Of a DNA stretch of 64,000 nt, positions 17,323-28,530 are shown in pieces; positions within the stretch are counted from its first letter, which is position 1; every line of letters begins with the position of its first letter. The translations under genes were made by a program, and so were the position numbers. This DNA comes from Pseudomonadota bacterium. GTDB taxonomy: Bacteria > Pseudomonadota > Alphaproteobacteria > Rhizobiales > Xanthobacteraceae. The notes beneath the pieces were generated by a model. It did no database searches, was not told the origin of the DNA, and saw only the letters and a program-made list of their open reading frames with translations. The stretch lies in contig JAEXYA010000001.1 of the NCBI GenBank assembly GCA_023451825.1, positions 1 to 64,000 on the forward strand, given 5' to 3'.

Positions 17323-18861
17323 GTGGGTCAGACTTACGACCTTGCAATCATTGGTGGTGGCATCAACGGCGTGGGCATTGCCCGCGACGCGGTCGGTCGC
17401 GGCAATTCCGTGTTTCTCTGCGAGATGAAGGATCTGGCCTCGGGCACCTCAAGCTGGTCCACCAAGCTGATCCATGGCGGCCTGCGCTATCTCGAATATT
17501 ACGATTTCAAGCTGGTCCGCCACGCGCTCCTGGAGCGCGAGGTGCTGTGGGCGATGGCGCCGCATATCATCCGGCCGCTGCGCTTCGTGCTGCCGCATCA
17601 CGCCGGACTACGCCCGGCCTGGCTGCTGCGCATGGGTCTGTTTCTCTATGACCATCTCGGTGGCCGCAAATTGCTGCCGGCCACGCGGACGCTGAACCTT
17701 GCCACCGACGAGACCGGCAAGCCGCTCACGCCCGGTCGCTTCACACGCGGTTTCGAATATTCCGATTGCAGCGTTGATGACGCGCGCCTTGTCGTGCTGA
17801 CCGCCCGTGACGCCGCCGATCGCGGCGCCGAGATTCGCACCCGCAGCCGCGCCATCGAGATCCGTCAGTCCGATGGCATCTGGCACGTGACGACTGAAAA
17901 CGTGCTGACTCATGCGCGCGAAATCATCCGTGCGCGCGCGCTGGTCAATGCCGGCGGCCCGTGGGTCGAAAACGTGCTCAATTCCGGCGCCGGCGTGAAT
18001 GCGAAAGCAAAAGTCCGCCTGGTGCAGGGCTCGCACATCGTCGTGCCAAAACTCTATGCGCATGATCGCGCCTATATCTTCCAGAATGCCGATGGCCGCA
18101 TCGTTTTTGCCATCCCGTATCAGAATGATTTCACGCTGATCGGCACCACCGATGTGGATTACCACGGCGATCCCGCGGACGTGAAAATCACGCCGGACGA
18201 AATCGCCTATCTCTGCAGCTCGGTCAGCGAATATTTTGCAAAACCGGTGCTCGCCGATGACGTGGTCTGGACCTATTCCGGCGTCCGCCCGCTCTATGAC
18301 GACGGCGCCAGCGACGCCAAGGCGGCCACGCGCGATTATGTGTTCGAACTCGATCTGCCCGGCGGCGCGCCGCTGCTGTCGATCTATGGCGGCAAGATCA
18401 CCACCTATCGCCGCCTTGCGGAGGAGGCCCTTCAGAAGCTTGCGCCCTATCTGAAAGGCGCGAAGGCGAAAGAGGGCTGGACTGCGGATGCACCGCTGCC
18501 CGGCGGTGATTTCGATGTGTCGTCGGTGGATGCGCTGATCGCCGAGATCAGGCGCGACTATCCTTTTCTCACGCAACCACATGCGAGCCGTCTGGTGCAT
18601 GCTTACGGCACCCGCACTGCAAAATGTCTCGCATCCGCAAAATCCGCCGCCGATCTCGGCCACGACTTCGGTGCCACATTGACCGAGCGCGAGGTGCGCT
18701 ATCTGATGGCGCATGAATGGGCCGTGAGTGCCGAGGACATCGTCTGGCGGCGCTCCAAACTCGGCCTGCGATTGTCAGGGGAGGAGATCGTGGCGCTCGA
18801 TGCGTGGCTCTCTGCTCATCGGGACGACGGCGCCGCTGCGCAAGCGGAGGTGCGCGCATGA
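17323..18861 (+). CDS. glpD: Aerobic glycerol-3-phosphate dehydrogenase
   Basis: A 512-residue membrane-associated flavoenzyme that oxidises glycerol-3-phosphate to dihydroxyacetone phosphate and passes electrons to quinone. The N-terminal dinucleotide fold YDLAIIGGGINGVGIARDA is followed by SGTSSWSTKLIHGGLRYLE, the strongly conserved GlpD signature, and later IGTTDVDYHGDP and SIYGGKITTYR. I chose GTG at 17323, which has AGAGGA nine bases ahead and puts the FAD loop at the usual distance from the N-terminus. Its stop overlaps the glpS start (ATGA), so glycerol-3-phosphate oxidation and glycerol uptake are expressed together. Confidence 0.95.
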   Translation: MGQTYDLAIIGGGINGVGIARDAVGRGNSVFLCEMKDLASGTSSWSTKLIHGGLRYLEYYDFKLVRHALLEREVLWAMAPHIIRPLRFVLPHHAGLRPAWLLRMGLFLYDHLGGRKLLPATRTLNLATDETGKPLTPGRFTRGFEYSDCSVDDARLVVLTARDAADRGAEIRTRSRAIEIRQSDGIWHVTTENVLTHAREIIRARALVNAGGPWVENVLNSGAGVNAKAKVRLVQGSHIVVPKLYAHDRAYIFQNADGRIVFAIPYQNDFTLIGTTDVDYHGDPADVKITPDEIAYLCSSVSEYFAKPVLADDVVWTYSGVRPLYDDGASDAKAATRDYVFELDLPGGAPLLSIYGGKITTYRRLAEEALQKLAPYLKGAKAKEGWTADAPLPGGDFDVSSVDALIAEIRRDYPFLTQPHASRLVHAYGTRTAKCLASAKSAADLGHDFGATLTEREVRYLMAHEWAVSAEDIVWRRSKLGLRLSGEEIVALDAWLSAHRDDGAAAQAEVRA

Positions 18862-19946
18862 GCGTCACCCTCGATCACGTGTCGCAGATGGTGGATGGCA
18901 TCACGACCATTCGCGATGTCTCGCTGACGCTCGAACGCGGCAGTCTCAGCGTTCTGCTCGGGCCGACACTCGCCGGCAAGACCTCGATCATGCGGCTGCT
19001 CGCCGGCCTCGACAAGCCCGCGCAAGGCCGCGTGCTGGTGGATGGCAAGGACGTCACTGGCATCGACATCCGCAAACGCTCGGTGGCGATGGTCTATCAG
19101 CAATTCATCAATTACCCCTCCTTCACCGTCTATGAGAACATTGCCTCGCCGCTGCGCGTGCAGGGCAAGCCGAAGGCGGAAATAGAGACCCGCGTGCGCG
19201 AGGCTGCGGCGCTGCTCAAGCTCGAACCCTATCTCAACCGCACGCCGCTGCAGCTCTCCGGCGGCCAGCAGCAACGCACCGCGATTGCCCGCGCGCTGGT
19301 GAAAGGCGCCGATCTGGTCCTGCTCGATGAGCCGCTCGCCAATCTCGATTACAAGCTCCGCGAGGAGCTGCGCACAGAACTGCCAAAGATCTTCGAGGCA
19401 TCCGGCGCGATCTTCGTCTATGCGACCACGGAGCCCTCCGAGGCATTGTTGCTCGGCGGCAGCACCGTGTGCCTGTGGGAAGGCGAGGTGCTGCAGCATG
19501 GCGTGACATCGAACGTGTATCGCCATCCGGAAACGCTGAAGGTCGCCGAAGTGTTTTCCGATCCGCCGCTCAATCTGGTTGCGATCGAGAAGAAGGACGG
19601 GCAGGTGCATTATGCCGGCGGCGCCAATGCGCCGGCGTCGGGCCTCTATGCCGCGCTTGCCGATGGTGCCTATCGCGTCGGCTTCCGCGCGCATCAGCTC
19701 GAAGTCGCCAATGGCATCGCCGGACGTCACGCATTTCCGGCGGAGGTGACGGTTACCGAAATCACCGGTTCGGAGAGTTTCGTGCATCTGAAGCGCGACG
19801 CATCGAACTGGGTGGCGGTGCTGCAGGGCGTGCATGAATTCCAGCCCGGCCATATGCTCGATGCCGTGCTCGATCCCGCCAATCTGTTTGTGTTCGACGG
19901 CAGCGACCGGCTGGTCGCCGCTCCCGGCATGGCAAAGGGAGCGTAA
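18858..19946 (+). CDS. glpS: Glycerol ABC transporter ATPase GlpS
   Basis: A 362-residue ATPase of the sugar/polyol ABC importer class with a C-terminal OB-type regulatory domain. Walker A is GPTLAGKT (residues 35-42), the signature LSGGQ (133-137) is intact and Walker B is LVLLDE (153-158). The H-loop histidine is absent: where partners read VTHDQTEA, this reads ATTEPSEA, placing Thr at 191. GPTLAGKT is characteristic of GlpS in rhizobia. It pairs with GlpT, which has the opposite defects. It overlaps glpD by four bases. Confidence 0.9.
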   Translation: MSVTLDHVSQMVDGITTIRDVSLTLERGSLSVLLGPTLAGKTSIMRLLAGLDKPAQGRVLVDGKDVTGIDIRKRSVAMVYQQFINYPSFTVYENIASPLRVQGKPKAEIETRVREAAALLKLEPYLNRTPLQLSGGQQQRTAIARALVKGADLVLLDEPLANLDYKLREELRTELPKIFEASGAIFVYATTEPSEALLLGGSTVCLWEGEVLQHGVTSNVYRHPETLKVAEVFSDPPLNLVAIEKKDGQVHYAGGANAPASGLYAALADGAYRVGFRAHQLEVANGIAGRHAFPAEVTVTEITGSESFVHLKRDASNWVAVLQGVHEFQPGHMLDAVLDPANLFVFDGSDRLVAAPGMAKGA

Positions 19947-19948
19947 TC

Positions 19949-21033
<1,085 letters not shown>

Positions 21034-21034
<1 letters not shown>

Positions 21035-21932
21035 TGGACAAGACTGTCAACAACAAGGCCTGGTTCCTCGTCCTGCCGGTGTTCCTCATCGTCGCCTTCT
21101 CGGCGGTGTTGCCGCTGATGACGGTGGTGAACTATTCGGTGCAGGACACGTTTGGCAACAACCAGTTCTTCTGGAACGGCGTCGGCTGGTTCAAGGAATT
21201 GCTCGATCCGTCCAGCGATCTCGGCGGGCGCTTCCTCGCCTCGCTCGGCCGCAATCTCCTGTTCTCCGCGATCATCCTCGCCATCGAAGTCCCGCTCGGC
21301 ATCATCGTCGCGCTGTCGATGCCACGCGATGGGTGGCGCGTCGCGGCCTGCCTCGTGATCCTCGCATTGCCGCTGCTCATTCCATGGAACGTGGTCGGCA
21401 CCATCTGGCAGATCTTTGGCCGCCCCGATATCGGCCTGCTCGGCTACACGCTGAACTCGCTCGGCTTCGACTATAATTACGTGTCGAACGAATTCGACGC
21501 CTGGGCCACCGTCATCGTGATGGATGTCTGGCACTGGACCAGCCTTGTCGCATTGCTGTGCTATGCCGGCCTGAAATCGATCCCCGATGCCTATTACCAG
21601 GCGGCGCAGATCGACGGCGCCTCGCGCTGGGCTGTGTTCCGCGCCATTCAATTGCCGAAGCTCAATCGCGTGTTGCTGATCGGCGTGCTGCTGCGCTTCA
21701 TGGACAGTTTTATGATCTACACCGAGCCCTTCGTCGTCACCGGCGGCGGGCCCGGCAATTCGACCACCTTCGTCTCCATCGAGCTCGTCAAGATCGCGCT
21801 CGGCCAGTTCGAGCTCGGCAAGGCGGCGGCGCTGTCGCTGGTCTATAACATCATCGTGCTGATCGTCTGCTGGGTGTTCTACACCGTGATGACCAATGCC
21901 GGCGCTGATCGCGCCAAGACGGAGGGCGCGGC

Positions 21933-21936
<4 letters not shown>
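21034..21936 (+). CDS. glpP: Glycerol ABC transporter permease GlpP
   Basis: A 300-residue inner-membrane permease of the MalF type with about six helices. The ATPase-docking EAA loop reads YYQAAQIDGASRWAVFRAIQLPKL near residue 188. ATG at 21034 shares its A with the preceding TGA and has GAAGGGG upstream; an in-frame GTG one codon earlier is the alternative. Order between the two ATPases and the second permease matches the rhizobial glpSTPQUV glycerol uptake operon. Substrate assignment rests on that synteny and on glpD. Confidence 0.9.
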
Positions 21937-22742
<806 letters not shown>

Positions 22743-22765
22743 TGATGACGCTCAAACCCATCAGC

Positions 22766-22848
22766 CGTCATTGCGAGCGCAGCGAAGCAATCCAGTCTTC
22801 GTTCCTGGCTCCTGGATTGCTTCGTCGCTGCGCTCCTCGCAATGACGA
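22766..22848. repeat. Palindromic repeat between glpQ and glpU
   Basis: CGTCATTGCGAGCGCAGCGAAGCAATCCAG is mirrored by CTGGATTGCTTCGTCGCTGCGCTCCTCGCAATGACG, making a long imperfect hairpin. It lies inside an operon, so it may protect or attenuate the upstream mRNA. No other copy of this family is in the window. Confidence 0.85.
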
Positions 22849-22872
22849 CCATAAGCGATGGAGGCTTTAGCA

Positions 22873-23202
22873 ATGGATCACATCGCATGGATGGCCTGGA
22901 CGCCACCGACCGCGATCTTCTTCGCGGCCATCGCGCTCATGCTCGGCACCATGACCGTGCTTGCCATCCGTTATCCCGAAGCCGAGCGCGTCGGCATCCT
23001 GCGCATTCCGACCACGCGCGGCGATCGCCTGTTCCTGTCGCTGATCACGGCCGCCGTCATCCATTTGCTGTGGATCGGCTTCATCGGCTCCGATCCGATC
23101 GCCACGCTGCCGATCGGCGAGGACGGTTTTGAAATTTCGAATCTCTGGTTCGCCACATTGATTTCGCTGGCCGCGGCGGTGGGGATTTTCCGCACCGTCT
23201 GA
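22873..23202 (+). CDS. glpU: Small membrane protein of the glycerol transporter (DUF2160, GlpU)
   Basis: A 109-residue protein with three hydrophobic segments: TAIFFAAIALMLGTMTVLAI, FLSLITAAVIHLLWIGFIG and LWFATLISLAAAVGIF. It begins MDHIAWMAWTPPTA, the usual DUF2160 opening. The family is found almost only between glpQ and glpV of this transporter. Its biochemical role is not established as far as I know; it may stabilise the permease. ATG at 22873 has GGAGG eight bases ahead. A palindromic repeat separates it from glpQ. Confidence 0.88.
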   Translation: MDHIAWMAWTPPTAIFFAAIALMLGTMTVLAIRYPEAERVGILRIPTTRGDRLFLSLITAAVIHLLWIGFIGSDPIATLPIGEDGFEISNLWFATLISLAAAVGIFRTV

Positions 23203-23256
23203 CCAGCACGGACTGCAGGCACGGGATAACCCGGCCTGAACACATGGGAGGAAGAC

Positions 23257-25047
23257 ATGAGGCACCTGACCACACAGGCCCGCCGCCCGGCGCGCCACAT
23301 CATGATGACCAGCGCGGTGGCGCTGATGGCGGCATCCGCCTTGATGGCTCCGGCCAAGGCCGATGACGCCGCGATCCAGCGCTGGATCGACAGCGAATTC
23401 CAGCCCTCGACGCTCTCCAAGGACGAGCAGATGAAGGAGCTGCAGTGGTACGCCAAGGCCGCAGCGCCGTTCAAGGGCATGGAGATCAATGTCGTCTCCG
23501 AGACCATCACCACGCATGAATATGAATCGCGCACGCTCGCGAAAGCGTTCTCCGAGATCACCGGCATCAAGCTGAAGCACGACCTGATCCAGGAGGGCGA
23601 CGTGGTCGAGAAACTGCAGACCCAGATGCAGTCCGGCAAGAATGTCTATGACGGCTGGATCAATGACTCCGACTTGATCGGCACGCATTTCCGTTACGGC
23701 CAGACCATCGCGCTCACGGACTTCATGGGCGGCGAAGGCAAGGATGTCACCTCGCCCACGCTGGACATCAACGACTTCATCGGCCGTTCCTTCACCACCG
23801 GGCCGGACAAGAAGATGTATCAGCTGCCCGATCAGCAATTCGCCAATGTCTATTGGTTCCGGTATGACTGGTTCACCAATGCCGAATACAAATCGAAGTT
23901 CAAGGCCAAGTATGGCTACGATCTCGGCGTGCCCGTGAACTGGTCGGCCTATGAGGACATCGCCGAGTTCTTCACCAACGACATCAAGGAAATCAACGGC
24001 ACCAAGGTCTATGGCCATATGGACTATGGCAAGAAGGACCCCTCGCTCGGCTGGCGTTTCACCGATGCCTGGCTGTCCATGGCCGGCAATGGCGACAAGG
24101 GCCTGCCGAATGGTCTGCCTGTCGATGAATGGGGCATCCGCATGGAAGGCTGCCGTCCGGTCGGCTCCAGCATCGAGCGCGGCGGCGATACCAATGGTCC
24201 GGCTGCCGTCTATTCGATCGTCAAATATCTCGACTGGATGAAGAAATATGCCCCGCCGCAGGCTCAGGGCATGACCTTCTCGGAATCCGGTCCGGTGCCG
24301 GCGCAGGGCAATATCGCCCAGCAGATGTTCTGGTACACCGCCTTCACCGCCGACATGGTGAAGCCTGGTCTCGCGGTGATGAATTCCGATGGCACGCCGA
24401 AGTGGCGCATGGCTCCGTCGCCGAAGGGCGCCTATTGGAAGGACGGCATGAAGCTCGGCTATCAGGATGTGGGCTCGGGCACGCTGCTCAAGTCGACGCC
24501 GCCGGATCGCCGCAAGGCTGCCTGGCTCTATCTGCAGTTCATCACCTCGAAGTCGGTGTCGCTGAAGAAGAGCCATGTCGGCCTCACCTTCATCCGCGAG
24601 AGCGATATCTGGGACAAGTCGTTCACCGAACGTGCGCCAAAACTCGGTGGGTTGATCGAGTTCTATCGCTCGCCGGCCCGTGTGCAGTGGTCGCCCACTG
24701 GCAACAACATCCCGGACTATCCGAAGCTGGCGCAGCTGTGGTGGCAGAACATCGGCGATGCGTCGTCGGGCGCGAAGACACCGCAGGCGGCAATGGACTC
24801 GCTGGCCGCCGCACAGGACTCGGTGCTGGAGCGTCTCGAGCGGTCGAAGGTGCAGGGCGAGTGCGGTCCGAAGCTGAATAAGAAGGAGACCGCGGAGTTC
24901 TGGTACAACAAGTCCGCGAAAGACGGCAACATCGCGCCCCAGCGCAAGCTGGCGAATGAGAAGCCGAAGGGCGAGACGGTGGATTACGACACGCTGATCA
25001 AGTCGTGGCCCGCGACGCCTCCGCAGAAGCGCGCGTCGGCGAACTAA
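23257..25047 (+). CDS. glpV: Glycerol ABC transporter substrate-binding protein GlpV
   Basis: A 596-residue periplasmic binding protein with an N-terminal signal (twin Arg pairs, hydrophobic AVALMAASALMA, cleavage near AKA-DDA). The length is far above the usual 400-450 residues for class 1 binding proteins and is typical of this glycerol/polyol group. Trp/Tyr-rich segments such as VYWFRYDWFTNAEY and MFWYTAFTADM probably line the ligand pocket. GGGAGGAAG precedes the ATG. It is the last gene of the operon, and a strong terminator follows 21 bases after its stop. High expression is expected for a binding protein, consistent with its own strong ribosome-binding site. Confidence 0.92.
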   Translation: MRHLTTQARRPARHIMMTSAVALMAASALMAPAKADDAAIQRWIDSEFQPSTLSKDEQMKELQWYAKAAAPFKGMEINVVSETITTHEYESRTLAKAFSEITGIKLKHDLIQEGDVVEKLQTQMQSGKNVYDGWINDSDLIGTHFRYGQTIALTDFMGGEGKDVTSPTLDINDFIGRSFTTGPDKKMYQLPDQQFANVYWFRYDWFTNAEYKSKFKAKYGYDLGVPVNWSAYEDIAEFFTNDIKEINGTKVYGHMDYGKKDPSLGWRFTDAWLSMAGNGDKGLPNGLPVDEWGIRMEGCRPVGSSIERGGDTNGPAAVYSIVKYLDWMKKYAPPQAQGMTFSESGPVPAQGNIAQQMFWYTAFTADMVKPGLAVMNSDGTPKWRMAPSPKGAYWKDGMKLGYQDVGSGTLLKSTPPDRRKAAWLYLQFITSKSVSLKKSHVGLTFIRESDIWDKSFTERAPKLGGLIEFYRSPARVQWSPTGNNIPDYPKLAQLWWQNIGDASSGAKTPQAAMDSLAAAQDSVLERLERSKVQGECGPKLNKKETAEFWYNKSAKDGNIAPQRKLANEKPKGETVDYDTLIKSWPATPPQKRASAN

Positions 25048-25068
25048 CGCTCGGCGAGAGAGCAAACA

Positions 25069-25096
25069 AAAAGGCCGGGAGCGATCCCGGCCTTTT
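25069..25096 (+). terminator. Rho-independent terminator of the glp operon
   Basis: A 12-bp stem, AAAAGGCCGGGA with TCCCGGCCTTTT, closes a GCGA tetraloop. It lies just after glpV. Symmetric A and T tracts mean it could also work from the other strand, on which the ene-reductase gene converges. Confidence 0.93.
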
Positions 25097-25109
25097 CATT
25101 TCGCTCTCT

Positions 25110-25231
25110 TGTCATCGCCCGCCCTGGCGCGCAATTGCGCGCTTGGAGCGGGTGATCCAGTAAACGCAGGCGTCGCTGCGCTAGCTGAGGAGCCGGTGTC
25201 TACTGGATCCCCGCTTTCGCGGGGATGACAG
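25110..25231. repeat. Intergenic repeat, family E-like
   Basis: TGTCATCGCCCGC...GGAGCGGGTGATCCAGTA at one end and TACTGGATCCCCGC...GCGGGGATGACA at the other form nested hairpins. It lies between the convergent glpV and ene-reductase genes. Confidence 0.75.
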
Positions 25232-25238
25232 TCTAAGT

Positions 25239-26330
25239 TCACTTCGCCGCCGCCAGCGTCGGGTAATCCGTATAGCCCTTCGCGCCGCCGCCATAGAAGG
25301 TCGCCTTGTCGGGCTCGTTCAGCGGCGCGCCCGCCTTCAGCCGCTCCACCAGATCCGGATTCGAGATGAACGGCTTGCCGAATGCAATGAGATCCGCCGC
25401 ATCGGTCGCCAGCACCTTCTCCGCCAGCGCAAAGTCAAAACCGTTATTGGCGATATACGTCCCGCCAAAGCGCTTGCGCAGGCTCGCATAATCGAACGGC
25501 ACATTGTCGCGCGGGCCGCCGGTGGCGCCTTCCACCACATGCAGATAGACCAGCTTCGCGGCGCTCAGCCCGTCGGTGATGTAATCGAACAGTTTTTGCG
25601 CATCGCTGTCGATGCCGGCGTCATTGGCCGGGGTCACCGGCGAGATGCGGATGCCGGTCTTGTCGGCGCCGATTTCCTTCGCCACCGCGGCGGCCACGTC
25701 CAGCATCAGCCGGGCGCGGTTTTCCAGCGCGCCGCCATAGGCATCGCTGCGCTTGTTGGTCGTGTCGCGCGCGAACTGATCGAGCAGATAACCATTGGCG
25801 CCGTGAATCTCGACGCCGTCGAAACCGGCTTCCACGGCATTCCTGGCACCCCGCGCAAAGCTGTCGATCACGCCCTGGATTTCGCCGAGCTCGAGCGCGC
25901 GCGGCTCGGACACGTCGGTGAAGCTGTTGTTCACATAGGTCTTGGTATTGGCGCGGATCGCCGATGGGCCCACCGGCGCGCCGCCATTGGCTTGCAGGCT
26001 GGTATGCGAGACGCGGCCCACATGCCAGATCTGCATGAAGATGTGACCGCCTTTGGCATGCACCGCTTCGGTGATCTTCTTCCAGCCGGCGATCTGCTCC
26101 GGCGTATAGATGCCGGGCACATCCTGGTAGCCCTGGCCCTGCTGCGAGACAGGCGTGCCTTCGGTGATCAGCAGACCCGCGGAGGCGCGCTGCGCGTAAT
26201 AGTCGACGGCCAGCGGGCTCGGCACATTGCCGGCAACGGCGCGGTTGCGCGTCAGCGGCGCCATCGCCGTGCGATTGCTCAGCGTGAGTTTGCCGAGTTG
26301 ATACGGCTCAAAAAGTTTGGCGTTGCTCAT
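25239..26330 (-). CDS. Old yellow enzyme-type ene-reductase (NemA-like)
   Basis: A 363-residue FMN-dependent NADPH:alkene oxidoreductase with a TIM barrel. FEPYQLGKLTLSNRTAMAPLTRNRA at the N-terminus and MQIWHVGRVSH are typical; EIHGANGYLLDQFARDTTNKR carries the His-x-x-Asn substrate pair (H-G-A-N) and RSDAYGG follows. Members reduce electrophilic alkenes, nitro compounds or N-ethylmaleimide. ATG at 26330 has a CTGGAG upstream. No regulator adjoins it. Convergent with the glp operon. Natural substrate unknown. Confidence 0.92.
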   Translation of the reverse strand: MSNAKLFEPYQLGKLTLSNRTAMAPLTRNRAVAGNVPSPLAVDYYAQRASAGLLITEGTPVSQQGQGYQDVPGIYTPEQIAGWKKITEAVHAKGGHIFMQIWHVGRVSHTSLQANGGAPVGPSAIRANTKTYVNNSFTDVSEPRALELGEIQGVIDSFARGARNAVEAGFDGVEIHGANGYLLDQFARDTTNKRSDAYGGALENRARLMLDVAAAVAKEIGADKTGIRISPVTPANDAGIDSDAQKLFDYITDGLSAAKLVYLHVVEGATGGPRDNVPFDYASLRKRFGGTYIANNGFDFALAEKVLATDAADLIAFGKPFISNPDLVERLKAGAPLNEPDKATFYGGGAKGYTDYPTLAAAK

Positions 26331-26510
26331 CGGGAAAAAGCTCCAGGAGGGGATTGGTGAGGCTAGAACTGCGTATTCGCGTCAGCCTTGGCAAGGCAGG
26401 TGGACGCGCAGCGACGACGAAAGAATAATCGGTCGGCAACAACGCGGATTGAACAAATGTCACGTCGCGATTTCAGCGCGCAGAGACGAATTGTTCTCCC
26501 GCGACGTCGC

Positions 26511-27014
26511 TCAGTTGGCGCCGAGATAGTCGCGCTTGCCCACATCGATGCCGCACATACGCAGGATGTCGTGCGCGGTCACCACATGGAAATAGAAGCT
26601 CGGGAGCGAGAAGCTGGACAGGAATTGCTGGCCGCTGAGGGTGGTGGTCTTGCCCGGCCCGGTGGGGAAGGTGATCTCCCGGGTCTCGCCGCCGTCGAAT
26701 TGTTCGGGCTTGAAGGTCTTCAGGTAGTCCACGGTCTTGGCGATGCGCGCCTGCAATTCGTTGAATGTCGTTTCGGTATCCGGCACCGACGGCACCTCGC
26801 TGCCCGAGAGGCGTGCGCTGCCCTTGGTGGCGAAATCGCAGGCCAGTTGTACCTGCCGGCTCAGCGGCAGCATGTCCGGGAAGAGGCGGGTGCCGAGCAG
26901 CACCGCCGGCTCGATCTTCTTTGCCGCCGCATAGGCTTCGGCCTTTTTCAGGCCGGCGGACATGGTGCCGAGCATCTGCAGGTAAGCGGGGACGATGGAA
27001 TCGTAAAACGGCAT
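26511..27014 (-). CDS. DUF1993 domain protein
   Basis: A 167-residue soluble protein of the DUF1993 family, a DinB-like four-helix bundle. It begins MPFYDSIVPAYLQMLGTMSAGL and ends HVVTAHDILRMCGIDVGKRDYLG; the conserved FYFHVVTAHDILR segment lies near residue 142. No reaction is known. Two histidines and nearby acidic residues could in principle bind metal as in DinB proteins, but that is only a fold analogy. The gap of 180 bases to the ene-reductase has no clear element. Confidence 0.85.
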   Translation of the reverse strand: MPFYDSIVPAYLQMLGTMSAGLKKAEAYAAAKKIEPAVLLGTRLFPDMLPLSRQVQLACDFATKGSARLSGSEVPSVPDTETTFNELQARIAKTVDYLKTFKPEQFDGGETREITFPTGPGKTTTLSGQQFLSSFSLPSFYFHVVTAHDILRMCGIDVGKRDYLGAN

Positions 27015-27156
27015 GGAAATGCTCTTTTGTGATGCGGATCAAAATGCAGCGGTGGGACCCGAGAAAGATGCTGCTGCATGGACTTGGGGGCAGGCAAAGG
27101 GATTTCAACCGCCCGGCGGTCACAAAAGAGAAGAAATTTTCAGTGGGCTCGGAGCC

Positions 27157-27258
27157 GTAGGATGGGTAGAGCGCAGGCGCGCAGCGCCGGAGCGAAACCC
27201 ATCACCACACGCTCCGGTGCTTGTGGTGATGGGTTTCGCTTCGCTCTACCCATCCTAC
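27157..27258. repeat. Intergenic repeat, family C
   Basis: GTAGGATGGGTAGAGCGCAGG...GAAACCCATCACCACACG faces GTGGTGATGGGTTTCGC...CTCTACCCATCCTAC, a near-perfect long hairpin. Related copies are at 28531-28612, 48537-48640, 49704-49753, 51060-51135 and 53532-53633, several of them incomplete. Confidence 0.9.
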
Positions 27259-27261
27259 CTG

Positions 27262-28491
27262 TCACCGCCCCGTCTTCAACGCCGCCAGCAATTCCGCCGT
27301 CGGCCACGAATCCGCCGGCAACCCAAACTTCACCTGCATGGCCTTCACCGCCGTGCGGCTGAGCTGGCCAAGAATACCGTCCACCTTGCCCACATTGAAG
27401 CCGCGCTTCACCAGCAGTTGCTGTAATTCGCGCAGCTCTGCATGCGAGAGCTGCGCCACCGGCTGCGAAGGCTGACGCATCTTCGACGCCCCCGCGATGC
27501 GCGTGGCGAGATACGCTGCCGTGGTCGAATAGATCAGCGAATTATTCCACTCGGTGTAAGCGGCGAAATTCGCATAAGCCAGAAACGCCGGTCCATGCCG
27601 CCCCATCGGCAGCAACAGCGACGCCGGCATGTCGTCTTGCGGCAGCGCCTTGCCATCGGGATAGCTCACGCCCATCGCCGCCCATTTGCTCCGTGGCAGC
27701 TTCACGGTGAGATCGGCCTGATCCCACGGAATCTCCCGGGCGACGCGCACCTCTTGCAGCCACGGCTCGCCGCGCCGCCAATTCAATCCGGTGGAGATGT
27801 AATGCGCGGTTGAGCCGATCACGTCGGCCGGGCTGCGCAACAGGTTGCGATGGCCGTCGCCGTCATAGTCCACGGCATAATTATAGTAGTGCGTCGGCAG
27901 GAATTGCGTCTGGCCGAGTTCGCCGGCCCATGAGCCGATCATCTCTTCCGGCGAGAGGTCACCGCGATCGATGATCTTCAGCGCGGCGATGGTTTCATCC
28001 TGAAACATCTTCGAGCGCCGGCAGTCATAAGCCAGCGACACCAGCGAGCGCAGGGTCTGCAGATTGCCCATCTGCACGCCAAAGTCGCTTTCGAGCGCCC
28101 AGAACGCCGCGATGACCGCAGGCGGCACGCCATATTCCTTTTCGGCGCGCGCAAAGGCTGCCGCATGCTGCTTGATCTTGAGCTGCCCGTTCTGCATCCG
28201 GTAATCCGCCGCCATGCGGCCGGCGAATTGCGTGAACAACTGGCCAAAGACTTTTTGCCCGCGGTCGCGATTGACGATGCCCTGGTCGTAGACGAGATAA
28301 GGCGCCGCCTGCGCCATCGCCCGCTGCGAGACACCGGCGGCGACAGCCTGCTGCTTCAGCCCGGCGAGGAATTGATCAAAATTCTGCCCGCCATGGCAGG
28401 AGGCGCCGCGCTGGGCGGATACGGGAGAGGCAAGGAGCGTGACGGCCGATGCTGCAACGAAGATCGCACATCGCAGAGCTAGTCGCAGCAT
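27262..28491 (-). CDS. Lytic murein transglycosylase with peptidoglycan-binding domain (MltB-like)
   Basis: A 409-residue periplasmic enzyme that cleaves the MurNAc-GlcNAc bond to give 1,6-anhydro ends. A signal peptide covers about residues 1-26 (cleavage near VSA-QRG). The catalytic domain is the MltB/SLT_2 type with E134 in AFWALESDFGV and GSWAGELGQTQFLP. The last 65 residues (ELQQLLVKRGFNVGKVDG...) are a PG_binding_1 domain. The Cys at about residue 32 is not in a lipobox, so the enzyme is probably soluble rather than a lipoprotein. A family C repeat lies immediately after the stop. Confidence 0.93.
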   Translation of the reverse strand: MLRLALRCAIFVAASAVTLLASPVSAQRGASCHGGQNFDQFLAGLKQQAVAAGVSQRAMAQAAPYLVYDQGIVNRDRGQKVFGQLFTQFAGRMAADYRMQNGQLKIKQHAAAFARAEKEYGVPPAVIAAFWALESDFGVQMGNLQTLRSLVSLAYDCRRSKMFQDETIAALKIIDRGDLSPEEMIGSWAGELGQTQFLPTHYYNYAVDYDGDGHRNLLRSPADVIGSTAHYISTGLNWRRGEPWLQEVRVAREIPWDQADLTVKLPRSKWAAMGVSYPDGKALPQDDMPASLLLPMGRHGPAFLAYANFAAYTEWNNSLIYSTTAAYLATRIAGASKMRQPSQPVAQLSHAELRELQQLLVKRGFNVGKVDGILGQLSRTAVKAMQVKFGLPADSWPTAELLAALKTGR

Positions 28492-28530
28492 GTCGTCGTT
28501 CTCTCTTGTCGGTGATGGTCACGCCGAATC

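Noticed and set aside
22867..25065. A 732-codon open frame on the minus strand opposite glpU and glpV
   Set aside because: It lies wholly over the coding strand of two well-supported genes, has Arg/His-rich low-complexity composition and no motif. High GC at codon position three keeps such frames open.
27157..27258. CRISPR array
   Set aside because: The repeated units are palindromic and scattered singly through the window, with no regular spacers or cas genes.
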